From Chaenocephalus aceratus (lineage: Eukaryota > Chordata > Actinopteri > Perciformes > Channichthyidae), in assembly GCA_023974075.1 (NCBI GenBank), contig CM043792.1:9343456-9407455 (forward strand): DNA of 64,000 nucleotides. Direction: 5' to 3'. Both the position numbers and the translations under genes were made by a program. Positions 21,149 through 31,844 of the stretch are shown one piece after another. How positions within the stretch are numbered: position 1 is the first letter of the stretch; each line of letters opens with the position of its first letter. The notes under the pieces were generated by a model that saw only the letters and a program-made list of their open reading frames with translations, did no database searches and was not told the origin of the DNA.

Positions 21149-22399
21149 TAGGGTGACCAGATGTCCCGCTTTGCGCGGGACTGCACAGCATTTTCACGAC
21201 TTTTGGTGCGTCCCGCGAATTGAGACGATGTCCCGCATATTTCATTTTGATTGGCTAAAACGCTTTTCTTTAAAATCAGATTCATCCAATGGCTGTTGAG
21301 AAAGCAGGGAAGGCTATCATCAAGGGGCTGTGTTTGCTGTCAATCAAACTGTAACACACGGCGGGTGCTGGTCAAGTGTTAACCAATGAGAGTAACTCAC
21401 ACACACCCCCCCACCCCGCCAAACAACAACAACGAACGCAGGCGACGCAGCAGGTTATGGAAAATGGAGGAAACTGAAACTACAGCTAAGAAGAAAAGAA
21501 GATGCACATACAACAAAGACTGGGAAGACACTTACCCGTGGGTGAAGCCAGTGCAGGGCGACTCTCAGAGAGTTTTTTGCAATCTTTGCAAGAGTAATTT
21601 TTACATTTCACATGGCAGTCAAAAATACGACGTCAAAAGACACAGAGAATGCGATTCTCACAAGAAACGTGTCGCTCAAAAAGAGACATCCCACTCTATG
21701 GAGACATTCCTACTCAAACCAAAAAATGATGGCCACTCAGACAAGGTAACAGCAGCAAAAATAACCAGTGTTTACCACACAGTGCAACACTCCCATTCAT
21801 ACCGGTCAAATGACTGGTAACAAGCTAGCGCCGACCATTTTTGAGATAGTAAAGAAAAGTAAAGAAAATGTCATGTGGTCGTACAAAAGCAGCGTCCACA
21901 ATAACAGATGTGCTTGTCCCTGCCTCTGTGGAGAGTTGTTTGACAGAGTCAAAGACACCAGTGGTTCTAGGTGACAAAATAGCCCACACACTGTGTGTGG
22001 GGGCCCACCTTCTGTTGCTGTGATGGACAAAACTGAAAGCTATTTTATTTGATGTATTATTATGTTTCTGTTCCCTCCTGGCCAGTGTTGGTTTTATTTT
22101 ATCTATTAATTTATGTTGTGCCTACTTGTACAGGTAATACACTAGTTGAATTAAGAAGATGCATTTCTAAACACTTGAAGTGAATAATGCCTGCTGCCTT
22201 GGTTAGCCTTAGTTTACTTTTCTTTATTAAAAAACTGCATTTTGACTTCACTTTCTGCTCTGTTGTTATATATTTGTTACGTTTTTTTTTTCCGGGGGTT
22301 GGGGGGTGCTGTTGAGAGGGTGTCCCACATTGTCCCACATTGTCCCACACAACCATACTCCTTGTCCCACATTTGGTTTGTTGGGATCTGGTCACCCTA
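21149..22399 (+). mobile_element. hAT element (TAGGGTGACCAGATGTCCC), perfect 8-bp TSD, innermost
   Basis: Left terminus TAGGGTGACCAGATGTCCC, right terminus GGGATCTGGTCACCCTA. GTACTAGT flanks both sides exactly (21141-21148, 22400-22407). Near the right end is a triple TGTCCCACAT repeat. It carries the 5' part of a transposase gene and lacks the catalytic core. It landed inside the coding region of the outer hAT. Confidence 0.9.
21464..21820 (+). pseudogene. zinc-finger N-terminus of hAT transposase
   Basis: I take the ATG at 21464 (MEETETTAKKKRRCTYNKDW) as start rather than the upstream one at 21386, whose residues are low-complexity. The segment DTYPWVKPVQGDSQRVFCNL followed by C, then ISHGSQKYDVKRH and CDSHKK, forms a BED/TTF-like finger (CxxC and HxxxxxxH). 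The frame stops at 21818-21820, but plus-strand coding resumes in another frame at about 21860-22012 with SCGRTKAASTITDVLVPASV, so at least one frameshift has broken it. The usual C-terminal dimerisation region is absent. Confidence 0.7.
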
Positions 22400-22407
22400 G
22401 TACTAGT

Positions 22408-22506
22408 AGCAGCTTCACTTGTAGCTTCGGTGCTGCTAGACTCTTTCTTCTTGTGAATTATATTCTTTTTAGAAAAGAAGTCAAGTAAAAAATGTTTGCC
22501 TGCCAT
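22408..22506 (-). pseudogene. first coding piece of outer hAT transposase
   Basis: Opens MAGKHFLLDFFSKKNIIHKK, the LLDFF..K start seen in ZMYM-like hAT transposases. At 22407 the frame runs into the inner hAT, with the rest of the gene resuming below 21141. It is broken by that insertion and by the (CA)n tract downstream. Confidence 0.6.
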
Positions 22507-23096
22507 TATAGAGCTTTTTCTTTAGCGTTCTTGAGGGAAAGAGCTGCCGCAAAATCGGCGGGCGGTAAGCTGGCCGTGGGTGTGTCACTGACACACCCCC
22601 AGCTCGCCGCGGGGTCACGAGCCTGATGACTAATCATAATTCTTTAAGGAAATCGTTTTTATTATAATTACTGTGAAATGTATTATGTTTTTGTCATTAT
22701 TACAACAAATACACACTTGCAACTGATAAGACTGGCAATGATTTTATATTTATTAGACTATTACAAAAAAGATCATGCTCCAAATAAGTGGGGGTACGGC
22801 GTACCCCCGCGTCCAACGCCCACTACACCACTGGTTTGCACTATAAGTGCAAAATATGTTTTGGACGGACACTATAATTTACAGTTTTTTACCATGTTCA
22901 ATCTGAATTTTCTTTAAAATAAAAAAACATCTATATTGAATCTGACTTTTCTACATCCAACTCACAGGTTTATCATTACTTTGAGAATAAAGATTATTAA
23001 TTTAACCCTTTTAGAAGGGAAGATATGGTCATTTGTTCTGGGAATGTCATTTTCGAGCCTGAAACCTGAAAAACAGGCTCGGGGTTTAACAGGCTA

Positions 23097-23757
23097 GGGC
23101 AGCAAATTGGTCAGGACCGGCACGAGTACATTTACTCAAGTACGGTATTAACTACAATTTCGAGGTTCTTGTACTTTCCTTGAGTATTTTTAATTCATGC
23201 TACTTTATATTTTAACTCACAATCCAATATTGCAGTTTTATTCCTATACATTTATCTGAAAGCTACTAGTGACTTTACACATACAGATTATTACCTTAAA
23301 CTAAATATAAATCGACTAATACATAAACATTTTCATATAATTATAAATGACAAAGCTCCACGTATACCAGACGTGATGAACACATCAATGCATAAGTAAT
23401 CATACTGCCATAATTTAATAAATATGATGGGCCATATTGCTTAACCCCACCCCGCACTCCCATTGCTCCCCGGGCGCTGTACAATAGCTGCCCACTGCTC
23501 CTAGTACTAGACTCCTGGTACTAGGATGGGTTAAATGCAGTGGCCACATTTCACTGTGTGTGCTGTGTGCTCTGCATGTGTGACGGGTTTCATCCCTCCG
23601 ATTCTATCTATTCTATCTTAACAAGTACTTTTTACGTTTGGTACTTAAATAGGCTACTACAGTATTTTGATGTCAGTAAGATTTCATGATTTAAAAAAAT
23701 GTGGTATAGTTACCTTAACTTAAGTAAAAGGACCTGACTACTTCTTCCATCACTGGT
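23097..23757 (+). repeat. interspersed repeat, CAGTGGTGGAAAG-like
   Basis: ATTTACTCAAGTAC, GAGGTTCTTGTACTTTCCTT and GAGTATTTTTAATTCATGC at the left, with TTAAGTAAAAGGACCTGACT and CTTCTTCCATCACTG at the right. These are the ends of a frequent hAT-type fish repeat. The interior (about 23340-23600) differs and may be a separate insertion. Confidence 0.5.
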
Positions 23758-23964
23758 GAAACTATATGTCAACAGATAAAGAAATGTCCGAACATTTATC
23801 CGGATTTGCACCGTCTCACAACTTTTTCAGATAACATAAAACATCTTGGTTTTACTAATAGTTCAAATATTATCATACTATATTTAGCTTTTGGGCACAC
23901 TGGACTACTGTTTATAACTTTTATAATTAGATGTCTCCAGCATGTTGTTCTTGATAGTCTATAT

Positions 23965-24180
23965 CAGTGGTTGACCAATCAGAAGAGAGCCGGCCAGCTA
24001 ACCAATCAAACCAAACCAGATCAGACTGGGCTCTGGTTTCAGACAGAGGGTGAAAAGAGGTGCTACCGCACAGGCAGTATGAGAACAATAAATTGCTTTT
24101 TGAACATTAAAGCATGGAGACATGTCACAGTAGAGACACAAAATACAAATATGAACCTGAATATTTACATAATTGCGCGC
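23965..24180 (+). repeat. MITE family A, copy 3 (3' half)
   Basis: ACCAATCAGA, CTCTGGTTTCAGACAGAGG, GAAAAGAGGTGCTACCGC and GCATGGAGACATGTCACAGT match 18200-18350. Confidence 0.7.
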
Positions 24181-24219
24181 CTTAAATATCTGTATATATA
24201 CTGTTTATTAAACAGATAT

Positions 24220-24598
24220 TTAAAGGTGGGGTAAGTTTCAGAAACCGGCTCGAGATACACTTTTTGTTATATTCCATGGAATGCTCTTAACATCCCGATA
24301 GCAATGAATATCTTAAGTGCTTTGACAAAAAATCCATAAAAAAATGTCATCTGTAGAAGCCGTAATACTGTAAAAAGTACAACCAATCCGTTTAGCCGGT
24401 AAACGGATTGGATGGCCTACCTGCCTGTCAGCCTTCCATCGGGGCACAAACTTATCTCGTGCCCTCATTGGTCATGTGCGCGTTCGTGTGTGTTGGAGGA
24501 GGGGCTCTATAAGGAAGTGGCAGATTTTCTCCGGTTGTGTATTTTCAAATTCTAGCGATCTCGAGCCGGTTTCTGAAACTTACCTACCCCACCTTTAA
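24220..24598. mobile_element. MITE with TTAAAGGTGGGG ends
   Basis: Left end TTAAAGGTGGGGTAAGTTTC, right end on the minus strand TTAAAGGTGGGGTAGGTAAG; both go on to TTTCAGAAACCGGCTCGAGA. An inner hairpin CCAATCCGTTTAGCCGGTAAACGGATTGG (24384-24412) lies in the middle. No coding, class unknown. Confidence 0.8.
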
Positions 24599-24682
24599 GT
24601 TCTGATTAGAAAGTGGAAACTCCAAACAGGTTTAAAACTGTAAGATAAAGAAAGAGAAAAAGAGCTCTCATTAATATTAAAG

Positions 24683-24878
24683 AGGAGGCTGCGGATAGAG
24701 TGCTGGACTTCGAATCGGGGGGTAGCAAGTTCGAGTCCCTGCAGTCAGCATGTCGTTGTGTTCCTGGGCAAGACACTTCACCCCAAATTGTTCCTGTGGG
24801 GATTGTCCACAATACTGAATGTATCTAAGTCGCTTTGGATAAAAGCGTCTAACAAATGACATGTAATGTAATGTAATG
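24683..24878 (+). mobile_element. tRNA-derived SINE (V-SINE-like)
   Basis: A tRNA-like head with an A-box-like GGATAGAGTGCTGG and B box GTTCGAGTCC (24729-24738), then the conserved GTTCCTGGGCAAGACACTTC core and the LINE-like tail AGTCGCTTTGGATAAAAGCG with TGTAATG repeats. An RNA polymerase III promoter is implied by the two boxes. Same family as 3520-3691. Confidence 0.85.
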
Positions 24879-25251
24879 ATTGCTCTTCACTTTCCAGTGC
24901 AATGATCAACACTTCTTTTGTTTCCAGTGCAGTTGTGTTTCGTCCTGTCTGCTGTGGCAGGCTGAGGAGTCTGATTAAGGACGTTCTATGCCGGCCAGCG
25001 TCACTTGTTAGCACCGAACCCGAGACTTTAAACACACATGCTGCGGCTGAGAAGTGCGTCCTCACACCTGTACAAACATCTGCTGTCATGAGCAGTGTGT
25101 CAGCGCCCTCTAAAGGCCGCTCACAGGGATAACCTGACACCAACAACCTGATTTGATTCACTATCCAAAGCTTTAGCCCCTTTGGCTAAAATAGGGAAAC
25201 ATGGAAGAAGAAGAAAAACATGCATTTGTGAGGTATCCACAATTGTCCATT
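24879..25251. other. no supported gene
   Basis: ORFs on both strands at 24902-25161 overlap each other and lack recognisable domains. Confidence 0.4.
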
Positions 25252-25259
25252 CTCTACAT

Positions 25260-26145
25260 CAGGGATGGGCAACTTGGATGGTGGTGGGAGCCACATCATT
25301 TATGTACTGGCCGCCAGGGGCCGCAGATTCACTTGGAACACACACACGCACACAAATTCCATGTATTGTATTATTAACACATATACTAAGTCTGACATCT
25401 TCATTGACATTTTACAATCTTTCAGGGAACATCCTCTAATAAGCTCACTAAACAAATATCAGTTCACAGAAATGTTATTTAATTTTTACAAGTGGCATGA
25501 CAGTGGAATAAAACAATTGTAAACTATTGGAGAGCACGGAAATTGTGTGTGCATTGAGATTAACCATTAAGATGACATAAACATGAAGTCATGAACACTA
25601 ACCCAGACATTAGTTGTCTAACTAACTAACACTGTCTCTGCATTCCCCTTATTCCACAATAAGGGGATGTCAACACAGACACCTGTCAACCCGCACTCTG
25701 CTGTTCCTCAGCGCCGCTCCCCCTCCCTCCAGCTGAAATTATGAATGAATAGCATATAGTAATCATAACATGGCAGTGACAGTTTGTTTTCATCTGATTT
25801 CAAATAAACAAAGTGTTGGTTTTTAGAATATTAAACTTGGTTCGCCAAATTCAGATGATAAATACAACTTTTAAGCTTGTAAAGGCATAATTACAAGCGG
25901 TAACTTAACGTCACAGCAGGCATAACAACAGCCGGCGTTTGTTACAATACGCACAAACGTGTCAGAGATTATTTCGCGGTATTTGGCTGCCGAACGAAAT
26001 CATGTACGCAGCTCGCGAAGTAACTAGGAGTCTAGTGGACGGTATCAGTACTACAAGTAAAACAAAAGAACAATTAATTACGTTGTTTATACATGAATCT
26101 GAGGGCCGCAAAAAGAGGAGGTGGGCCGCCATTTGCCCATTCCTG
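25260..26145. mobile_element. hAT non-autonomous element, CAGGGATGGGCAA type
   Basis: Left terminus CAGGGATGGGCAACTTGG; the right terminus on the minus strand is CAGGAATGGGCAAATGG. Flanks CTCTACAT and CTCGACAT match at 7 of 8. Subterminal GGGCCGC motifs occur near both ends. AT-rich interior with no transposase ORF. Confidence 0.8.
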
Positions 26146-26153
26146 CTCGACAT

Positions 26154-26779
26154 GCAGGGCACCCACCTGCACAGGCCTTGTTTGGCTTTGGTTCTACTAG
26201 GGCAGCCTTGCCAACTAGTCCTATAATCCACAGGGTGAATAAAAATGGATTTGGCTGGAACAGACACTCAGTAAACCGCCCTAAACCAACAGGCAGGATC
26301 GTCCACAACAGATTCTCTCCTGTATCCTCATTTTTTACAGGTCATACATTTCTCTGCTGTAACGCCAACCTACACACATTTTTACACCAAAACGTTTAAT
26401 CTGAAATGAGAATCAGCATGAAAATAAGGGAAACAAAGCAGCCGAGCCAGCATTTTTCACTTGTCCAAATAAGGATCCCATTGATTATAATTAGATATGG
26501 GACAATATCAAATGTTTTCCAAAGTCATAATAAAATACAAAACACTCCCAACAAGTTTAATTCGATTTGTTCTCCTTTTTGTTGTATAGGGGGACCTCAT
26601 TATCTGTGATGCAATTAAGGATATTTAGTTTCTTAAGATTTAGGGTAGCCTACAGTGATCCTGTTTTAATTCCATTTTAAGGGTTTGGCACATTTTTATC
26701 GTTATGGCATCATAAATGGCAATTGTATTGATCAGGAAAATCGTTACATTGTATATGATTCCATGACTAAGAGATTGAG
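26154..26779. other. no recognisable feature
   Basis: AT-rich with short unsupported ORFs. Confidence 0.45.
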
Positions 26780-27091
26780 TCAGGTGATCAGTCTAATGGT
26801 ATGAGAAACCTCTGAACATTCTTCTTCATGACTGAACGCTTGACACTCTTCATAATGATTTAGTTTTTTCCACCAGTAAAGCACCATCACTGCACGTGTT
26901 AGTGGAGGACTGTCACTGTTTCCTGGCACGCCGTCCTCTCCTCCTCCGTCTCCAGAGGCCTCGGACAACAGACGGGTCACAGCGAAGCCACATTTTAAAT
27001 CCGGTGTGCAGATGGACACCAGTAGTTGTTCTAAATCCTGGAACCGGGCGGCACAGAGAGGGCAGAGCGGATTCTTTCCAGTGAACCACAT
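26780..27091 (-). CDS. hypothetical 103-residue ORF
   Basis: Starts MWFTGKNPLCPLCAARFQDL; one CxxC pair at residues 10-13, then a glycine/acidic patch (GDGGGEDG) near residue 50. Upstream on the minus strand a CACAG precedes the ATG, so it might be an exon rather than a complete gene. Its GC content exceeds that of the surrounding AT-rich DNA, which is the main reason to list it. I do not recognise the family; a chance ORF in a repeat is equally possible. Confidence 0.25.
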   Translation of the reverse strand: MWFTGKNPLCPLCAARFQDLEQLLVSICTPDLKCGFAVTRLLSEASGDGGGEDGVPGNSDSPPLTRAVMVLYWWKKLNHYEECQAFSHEEECSEVSHTIRLIT

Positions 27092-27639
27092 GTTGGAACC
27101 TTTTTACCTGTGATCAGAGCTACCGCACTGTGTACGGTTAAAAGAATGTCCCCTCGTTATATTTGAACTATTATTTATGTTTTGTGGTTTTATGCTCAAA
27201 TGCTCCATTTACAATTACAATAAATACATAAGAATTTTTGAAATGGGATGTATTTTTTGATAATTCCAGTATTTTATTGGCTGAAATTATTCCAATGTGC
27301 TGCATTTGAAATTTCAGCTGTCGACATTTTAAAATCTGTAATATAATTATTTAAGCTTTCCTGGTTGAAATTGTATTTAATTTCTAGTTTGCTTTATTAT
27401 AAGGTTAACATTTATTATTTACCAATAGAAATAAAGGTAGAGGGATTTGTGCTGTCATCAAATACTTAACCTACTTGTGGAACCGCATTTCTTTTTTCCA
27501 CCTTAATTAACAACACTAACTTAAAATGTGCTTAATTGTGTCTCAAAAGAAAACGTTTTAATACTGGTTCAGCACAACATATCAACCAAGAGCAGTTCTT
27601 TAAAAATGATCGGTAAATTACCGGCTCTGAGATTGTTCT
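27092..27639. other. no recognisable feature
   Basis: AT-rich intergenic-type DNA. Confidence 0.5.
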
Positions 27640-27845
27640 GGTCTAACCATGCCTATCACGCACAATGTGTTGGTGCTTGCCAATATAAGTGTGAGTGTTA
27701 CATAGTGATGTCACTTTGTCACAGAAGTACACAAGGGAAACCAATGGAGGCGTTTCAGGCAGGGGGGAACTTTGACCATGCAGACCACACACACACAAAC
27801 CCTAGAACACACTACAGGAAAGGGAAAACCCCAAAAAGCCTCGTT
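27640..27845 (-). repeat. MITE family A, copy 4
   Basis: Minus strand: GGCTTTTTGGGGTTTTCCC, TTTCCTGTAGTGTGTTCTAG, a C-run, CCTGAAACGCCTCCATTGG. The motif order is that of copies 1 and 2. It creates much of the long plus-strand ORF 27528-28115, which is not a gene. Confidence 0.65.
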
Positions 27846-28477
27846 TCTCCATCAGTTCCTGCTGCTGTTGATTCACCAGCTCGTGCTGGTGCCAACAAAG
27901 TGAGTTTGCTAATGCTCACAGATCACCCAATCGTCCGCCTGACCTTGCATTACCCACAAGGGTTTGGGTCACCGGTCGTGTGCTCACTTAATTCCACAAA
28001 TTGTGTCAGGAGCTCCTGTTCTGTCGAGCCCAGCACTTTGGTTTCCATTTATAGCGCAGAGCTTTTCAGGATTCTTATCATTATTTCCCCTAATAGGTTG
28101 AAGGAGGGAAGGTGAGCTTCAGCCCGGCTGAATTCCTAATGACAGCACCTCCACACTGTTGTAATGGGTAACGAACCACAATCATATTAAGCCGGCTAGA
28201 GTGGACTGAGTGTCACGCAGGCCAGTATTTCTTAGTGCCTTCATGTTTGAGGGTGGGAACGCTATGCTGACGAGGCTGAACAACTGATTTAAAGCTTGCC
28301 GTGCAGCATGGCCTGGCCGGCTGAGGGAGATACTGCAGGATGCTTGGTACAGCATGTGTGTGTGAATGTCAAATGGCATCATTGAGACTGAGAGACTTCT
28401 TTTTGAGATGTATGTGTGTGTTTACAGTAAATCAAGCAGCAGAAACACAATACAAATGGGAAAAGAGCAAATTGTCC
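27846..28477. other. gene-free, low-repeat stretch
   Basis: Balanced composition, no repeat signature or supported ORF; possible single-copy noncoding DNA. Confidence 0.3.
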
Positions 28478-28685
28478 AGGTGAGACTTTAAAGAGGACAT
28501 ATTCTGCTCATTTTCTGAGGTTCTCACAGATTTGCAGTCATGTTTTTTAAATAATAAAAGAAAAGGTATACAGTTCCAAGATTGACTCCCAGTATAATTG
28601 TTGTACTTGCTGCTGTGATGTGAAGGGATACAGGGACATGCTGTTTTTTCTTGGTTGGAAGTCAAAGACCAATAGTGCAAAGCTG
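28478..28685 (+). repeat. MITE fragment (AAGAGGACATATTCTGCTC)
   Basis: Begins TTTAAAGAGGACATATTCTG and continues CTCATTTTCTGAGGTTC, the terminus of a frequent fish MITE that resembles the reversed end of family A. No right end seen. Confidence 0.5.
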
Positions 28686-29645
28686 AAACAAACCCTGTTC
28701 ACTAAATATTCACAAAAGTTGATTTAATGTACAAAACTCATGTCAACTTAAATCTGATTGCATACATTTCTACAAGCGTGTGACTGCCCAAAAGTGTATT
28801 ATTTTCTTCTTAAGCACGTCAAATATACACCATCTTAACTTTGTAAGTAAATCCCAAGTTCCTCCATCGTACATGATGGAGTTGGTAACACAAGTACAGG
28901 AAGCGCAAGATTGAAAACATTTCATTGAATGTAATATTTAAATGTCAAATAACAACCCAAACAAAAAGTTGTTATTTATTTTGTTTTCAACTTACTCCAG
29001 GGGGGTATACTACGAAGCAGGATTTTCGCTTTGCCGGCTAAATTCAGGGAAAACTCGGGGTTTCCGGTCCTACGAAGCTGGTTCTCTTTTTAGCAGGCTA
29101 GATCTCCATGGTAACTTATGCTGAGCGGCTAACCTGGTCGGGACCAGGTTAGGTTGCAGGCTAAGAGCTCAACTCAGTGAAAGCACCGCCTGCTGACCAA
29201 TCAGAGCTCAGTGTGTGGAGTTTAAAGCGATCAAGTCATATTACAGGAGAAAGGAAATACAGAAAAGCTGCCGTTGCAAAAATCACCGACTGTGTGAACG
29301 TGAAAATGAATAGAATATCACCTCCCATCTTCAGAGCAATCTGACTATTATAACATTAGCGTTAAGAAAGCTTACTTAAATATCTGCCACAACATAAGTA
29401 CACTGAGTGCAGACGTCGATGTGTCCCATTATCATTCATCTCACATCATATCACTTCATAATGTATCATATATCTCCTTATCTGAGTCAGCTGAGCCGTA
29501 TCTGGCCGTGCAACACTCAGTGTCACATACTGTATGCAGAAGTATTATTTTAAACAACACATTAAGTTGACGAAACACTCGAGTCAAATGTAATTAAAGT
29601 CAGATCGTGTTTTAGACGGGGCAGTGATTTCATAAACCTGTTAAT

Positions 29646-30469
29646 TAGGGATGTCCGATCACCTTTTTTTGCTCCCGATCCGATTCCGATCATTTGATTT
29701 TGACAATCTGCCGATACCGATTTTTCCCGATCCGATCTTTATGCAATGCATTAAGAGAAAAAAAAGGTAACAGATAACGGCTGGTCATCCAACGCGATGA
29801 GTTCAGCTATCTTGGCTGTTATTGTTTGGCCTTTTCACTGTTCTGGGGCAGTTTCTCTTTCCTTTTAAAAGTCTCTGAAAGTGTCGGTTGTTTCAGTGCC
29901 GTTACCCGAGTGGCCGCTGTGTACTCGCCGTGTTGTTGTTGGTGTTTGTTTCTCAGGTAGCGTATTAGATTGGTCGTGTTGAACGTAGCTCTGTTCTTTC
30001 CACCACGCGGAACCTCTGCCTTGCAAACATTGCATCTGGCTGTTACACTGCCTTCGCTTTCAATTTTATAATACTTCCAAACTCCTGACATTTTCTCTGT
30101 CCCGACTCCCGAGTCACCAGCTGAACGTAGCCTCTCGTTAGCTTACTGCTACTATTAGACACTGCGCCGGGTGCGCCCTGCCCACTCTGTTGCCAGATTT
30201 CAGAGAAATAAGCAGGTCTATGAAAACAAGCCCAAAGAAAGCAACACATACATGATGTTGAGTAATTTTAAACCAAAACTAAGTCCTCAGGATGACTTTA
30301 AGACGTGAACATGGTCATTTTTGTTTTGTAACATTAAATAAAAAAAAAAAAAATTATAAAAAAAAAAAAAAATCCCGATCCCCGATTTTTTTCTCCTGAT
30401 CCCCGATTTTTTGAAAATCACGTGATCGGCTCCGATCCCCGATCACGTGATCGGATCGGGACATCTCTA
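29646..30469 (-). mobile_element. hAT element, TAGGGATGTCC type, perfect 8-bp TSD
   Basis: Left end TAGGGATGTCCGATCACC; right end on the minus strand TAGAGATGTCCCGATCC. CTGTTAAT flanks both sides exactly (29638-29645, 30470-30477). The second copy of element D holds the intact CTGTTAAT site at 34397-34404, so the insertion is proven by an empty site. It carries one BED exon; A-runs of 13 and 14 bases lie at 30339-30372. Confidence 0.95.
29819..30091 (-). pseudogene. BED-finger exon of hAT transposase, zinc ligand lost
   Basis: 90 residues starting MSGVWKYYKIESEGSVTARC. The CNVC pair (residues 20-23) and the FNTTNLIR block are typical of ZBED-like hAT transposases. The first ligand histidine, expected in LIRHL, is a tyrosine here (LIRYLRNKH), so the zinc site is incomplete. 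The frame ends soon after LSETFKRKEKLP, before the catalytic core. It is a damaged N-terminal remnant. Confidence 0.75.
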
Positions 30470-31339
30470 CTGTTAATGTACGCATTCAAACACTTTTTCT
30501 TTTGCCAGCTGTATTCACCTTGCAGGTGCAGCTATGTGGCTTTGATCCTGGATAAAGTGTTTAAGTCATGGATGTTTAAAGTTTTCTTCATATTTGACTA
30601 GTATTAAAGTTCACTTTTCATTCAGGAAGTATGACGCTGCGCTGTCAGTGAGCTTCTCCATGTTTGTGATTGGTCGAATGCTCCAAATACCACCCCTTTC
30701 ATGTGAACGCGCACCTAACTAGATAGGAAACGGCTGGCTTGAGCGATCCACTTGATAACCCGCGTCGTAGTACAGTTTAGCGAGAGCGCGTATGTTTTGG
30801 ATTAGGCCAACCGGCTAACTCAAACATATCCAGGTTAGGTTGAACCAGCTTCGTAGTATAGGCCCCAGGGGGGTATACTACGAAGCAGGATTTTCACTTA
30901 GCCGGCTAAATTCAGGGAAAACTCCGGCTTTCTGGTCCTACGAAGCTGGTTCTCTTTTTAGCAGGCTAGATCTCCATGGTAACTTATATGCTCAGCGGCT
31001 AACCTGGTCGGGACCAGGTTAGGTTGCGAGCTAAGAGCTCAACTCAGTGAAAGCACTGCCTGCTGACCAATCAGAGCTCAGTGTGCGGAGTTTAAAGCGA
31101 TCAAGTCATATTACAGGAGAAAGGAAATACAGAAAAGCTGCCGTTGCAGGAAAGACGGCCGGCAAAAATCACCGACTGTGTGAACGTGAACATTAATAGA
31201 ATATCACCTCCATCTTCAGAGCAATCTGACTATTATAACATTAGCGTTAAGAAAGCTTACTTACATATCTGCCACAACATAAGTAACCGGATCAGAGTAA
31301 CATTAAGTACAGTCCGCGGCATATCACTTCATAATGTAT

Positions 31340-31639
31340 TGTAACATTCACAAAGGGAGTCGGAAACAGGCTTCTAGTTATTAGGCTTTAATAACTCTTC
31401 TTATTCGCAGATGATCACAGGTACATGTCACTTCGTGGGTTCTACCTCACACTGACCTAACTCCTACCCCTACACATATATATATAGCAGTGTCTACGTC
31501 ACAACTCCCCGCCCTCCCCCGTCCGCTCCCCCAACCACAGGCCCGCACCTCAACCAGCATCACTGTGCAGCTCTATGATTGGCAGAGAGACGGGGGATGC
31601 CTGAGTGACACCCTTAGCATCCTATACAGGGTCGCTACA
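31340..31639 (-). repeat. 3' LTR (complete, 300 bp)
   Basis: On the minus strand it runs from TGTAGCGACCCTGTATAGG to GTGAATGTTACA, with the TG...CA ends expected of an LTR. It contains a TATATATATATG run and, on the minus strand, ATTAAAGCC as a possible poly(A) signal. Confidence 0.9.
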
Positions 31640-31659
31640 CTACCCCCCCCACTACAAAG
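31640..31659 (-). other. polypurine tract
   Basis: Minus strand GTAGTGGGGGGGGTAG lies directly against the 3' LTR, where plus-strand DNA synthesis would be primed. Confidence 0.75.
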
Positions 31660-31844
31660 TTCCTCGCCCACGAGGAACAAATAAAACTCAGCACAAACAC
31701 TACCCCCACCCTCTCCAGTACTCTGCAGGGAGCAACCCACTGGCTGTCCAGTTTTGGGCACCGGCCTTTCTTCCGTTGTGGGCTGTAGACCCAGACCAGC
31801 TCCCCGGCCCGGAAATGCTGCCCTCTTGTCCTGGTGTCCTGGTG
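31643..31844 (-). pseudogene. integrase C-terminus (GPY/F-like tail)
   Basis: In a frame different from gag, the minus strand reads HFRAGELVWVYSPQRKKGRC, then PKLDSQWVAPCRVLERVG. This matches the end of Gypsy integrases, where W.GP..VLE forms the GPY/F module. The proline-cysteine here replaces the usual GP(Y/F) core. A stop lies just upstream of it, so it cannot be translated with gag. It shows that a full pol once stood here. Confidence 0.75.

Larger units (their letters stand above)
20348..22833 (-). mobile_element. hAT element (CAGTGGTGTAGTGG ends), itself interrupted
   Basis: Inverted termini CAGTGGTGTAGTGG on both sides, with flanks GTTTTCAC (20340-20347) and GTTTGCAC (22834-22841), matching 7 of 8. 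Minus-strand coding pieces at 22408-22506 and 20905-21100 are separated by a second hAT. A recurring GCAGACRGCGCTG motif occurs at about 20508, 20623 and 20826. Confidence 0.75.
19423..23096. mobile_element. TIR DNA element, outermost of three nested elements
   Basis: The left end CCTAGTCTGTTAAACCCCAAGG mirrors the right end, which reads CCCTAGCCTGTTAAACCCCG on the minus strand. The left arm adds a small hairpin GGTCCCCGTCGGCGGGGACC (19441-19460). It has no transposase of its own and holds the hAT at 20348-22833. The CCCTAG-like end recalls piggyBac, but no TTAA duplication is present, so the class is open. Confidence 0.5.
29001..30865. mobile_element. TIR element D, tandem copy 1
   Basis: Starts GGGGGTATACTACGAAGCAGG and ends CCAGCTTCGTAGTATAGGCCC, so the ends are inverted. 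CAG stands outside each end (28998-29000, 30866-30868). Internal CTACGAAGC and GGCTAACCTGG motifs repeat near the ends, and AACCTGGTCGGGACCAGGTT forms a hairpin. It has no transposase and is about 1.03 kb without the hAT it carries. Such ends occur in fish elements of the PIF/Harbinger-ISL2EU group; that placement is by appearance only. Confidence 0.75.

Noticed and set aside
24683..24760. tRNA gene
   Set aside because: A and B boxes are present but the stems do not form a tRNA and the sequence continues into a SINE core and LINE tail.
27528..28115. 195-residue plus-strand ORF
   Set aside because: Its middle is the antisense of MITE family A; no domain and no codon bias.
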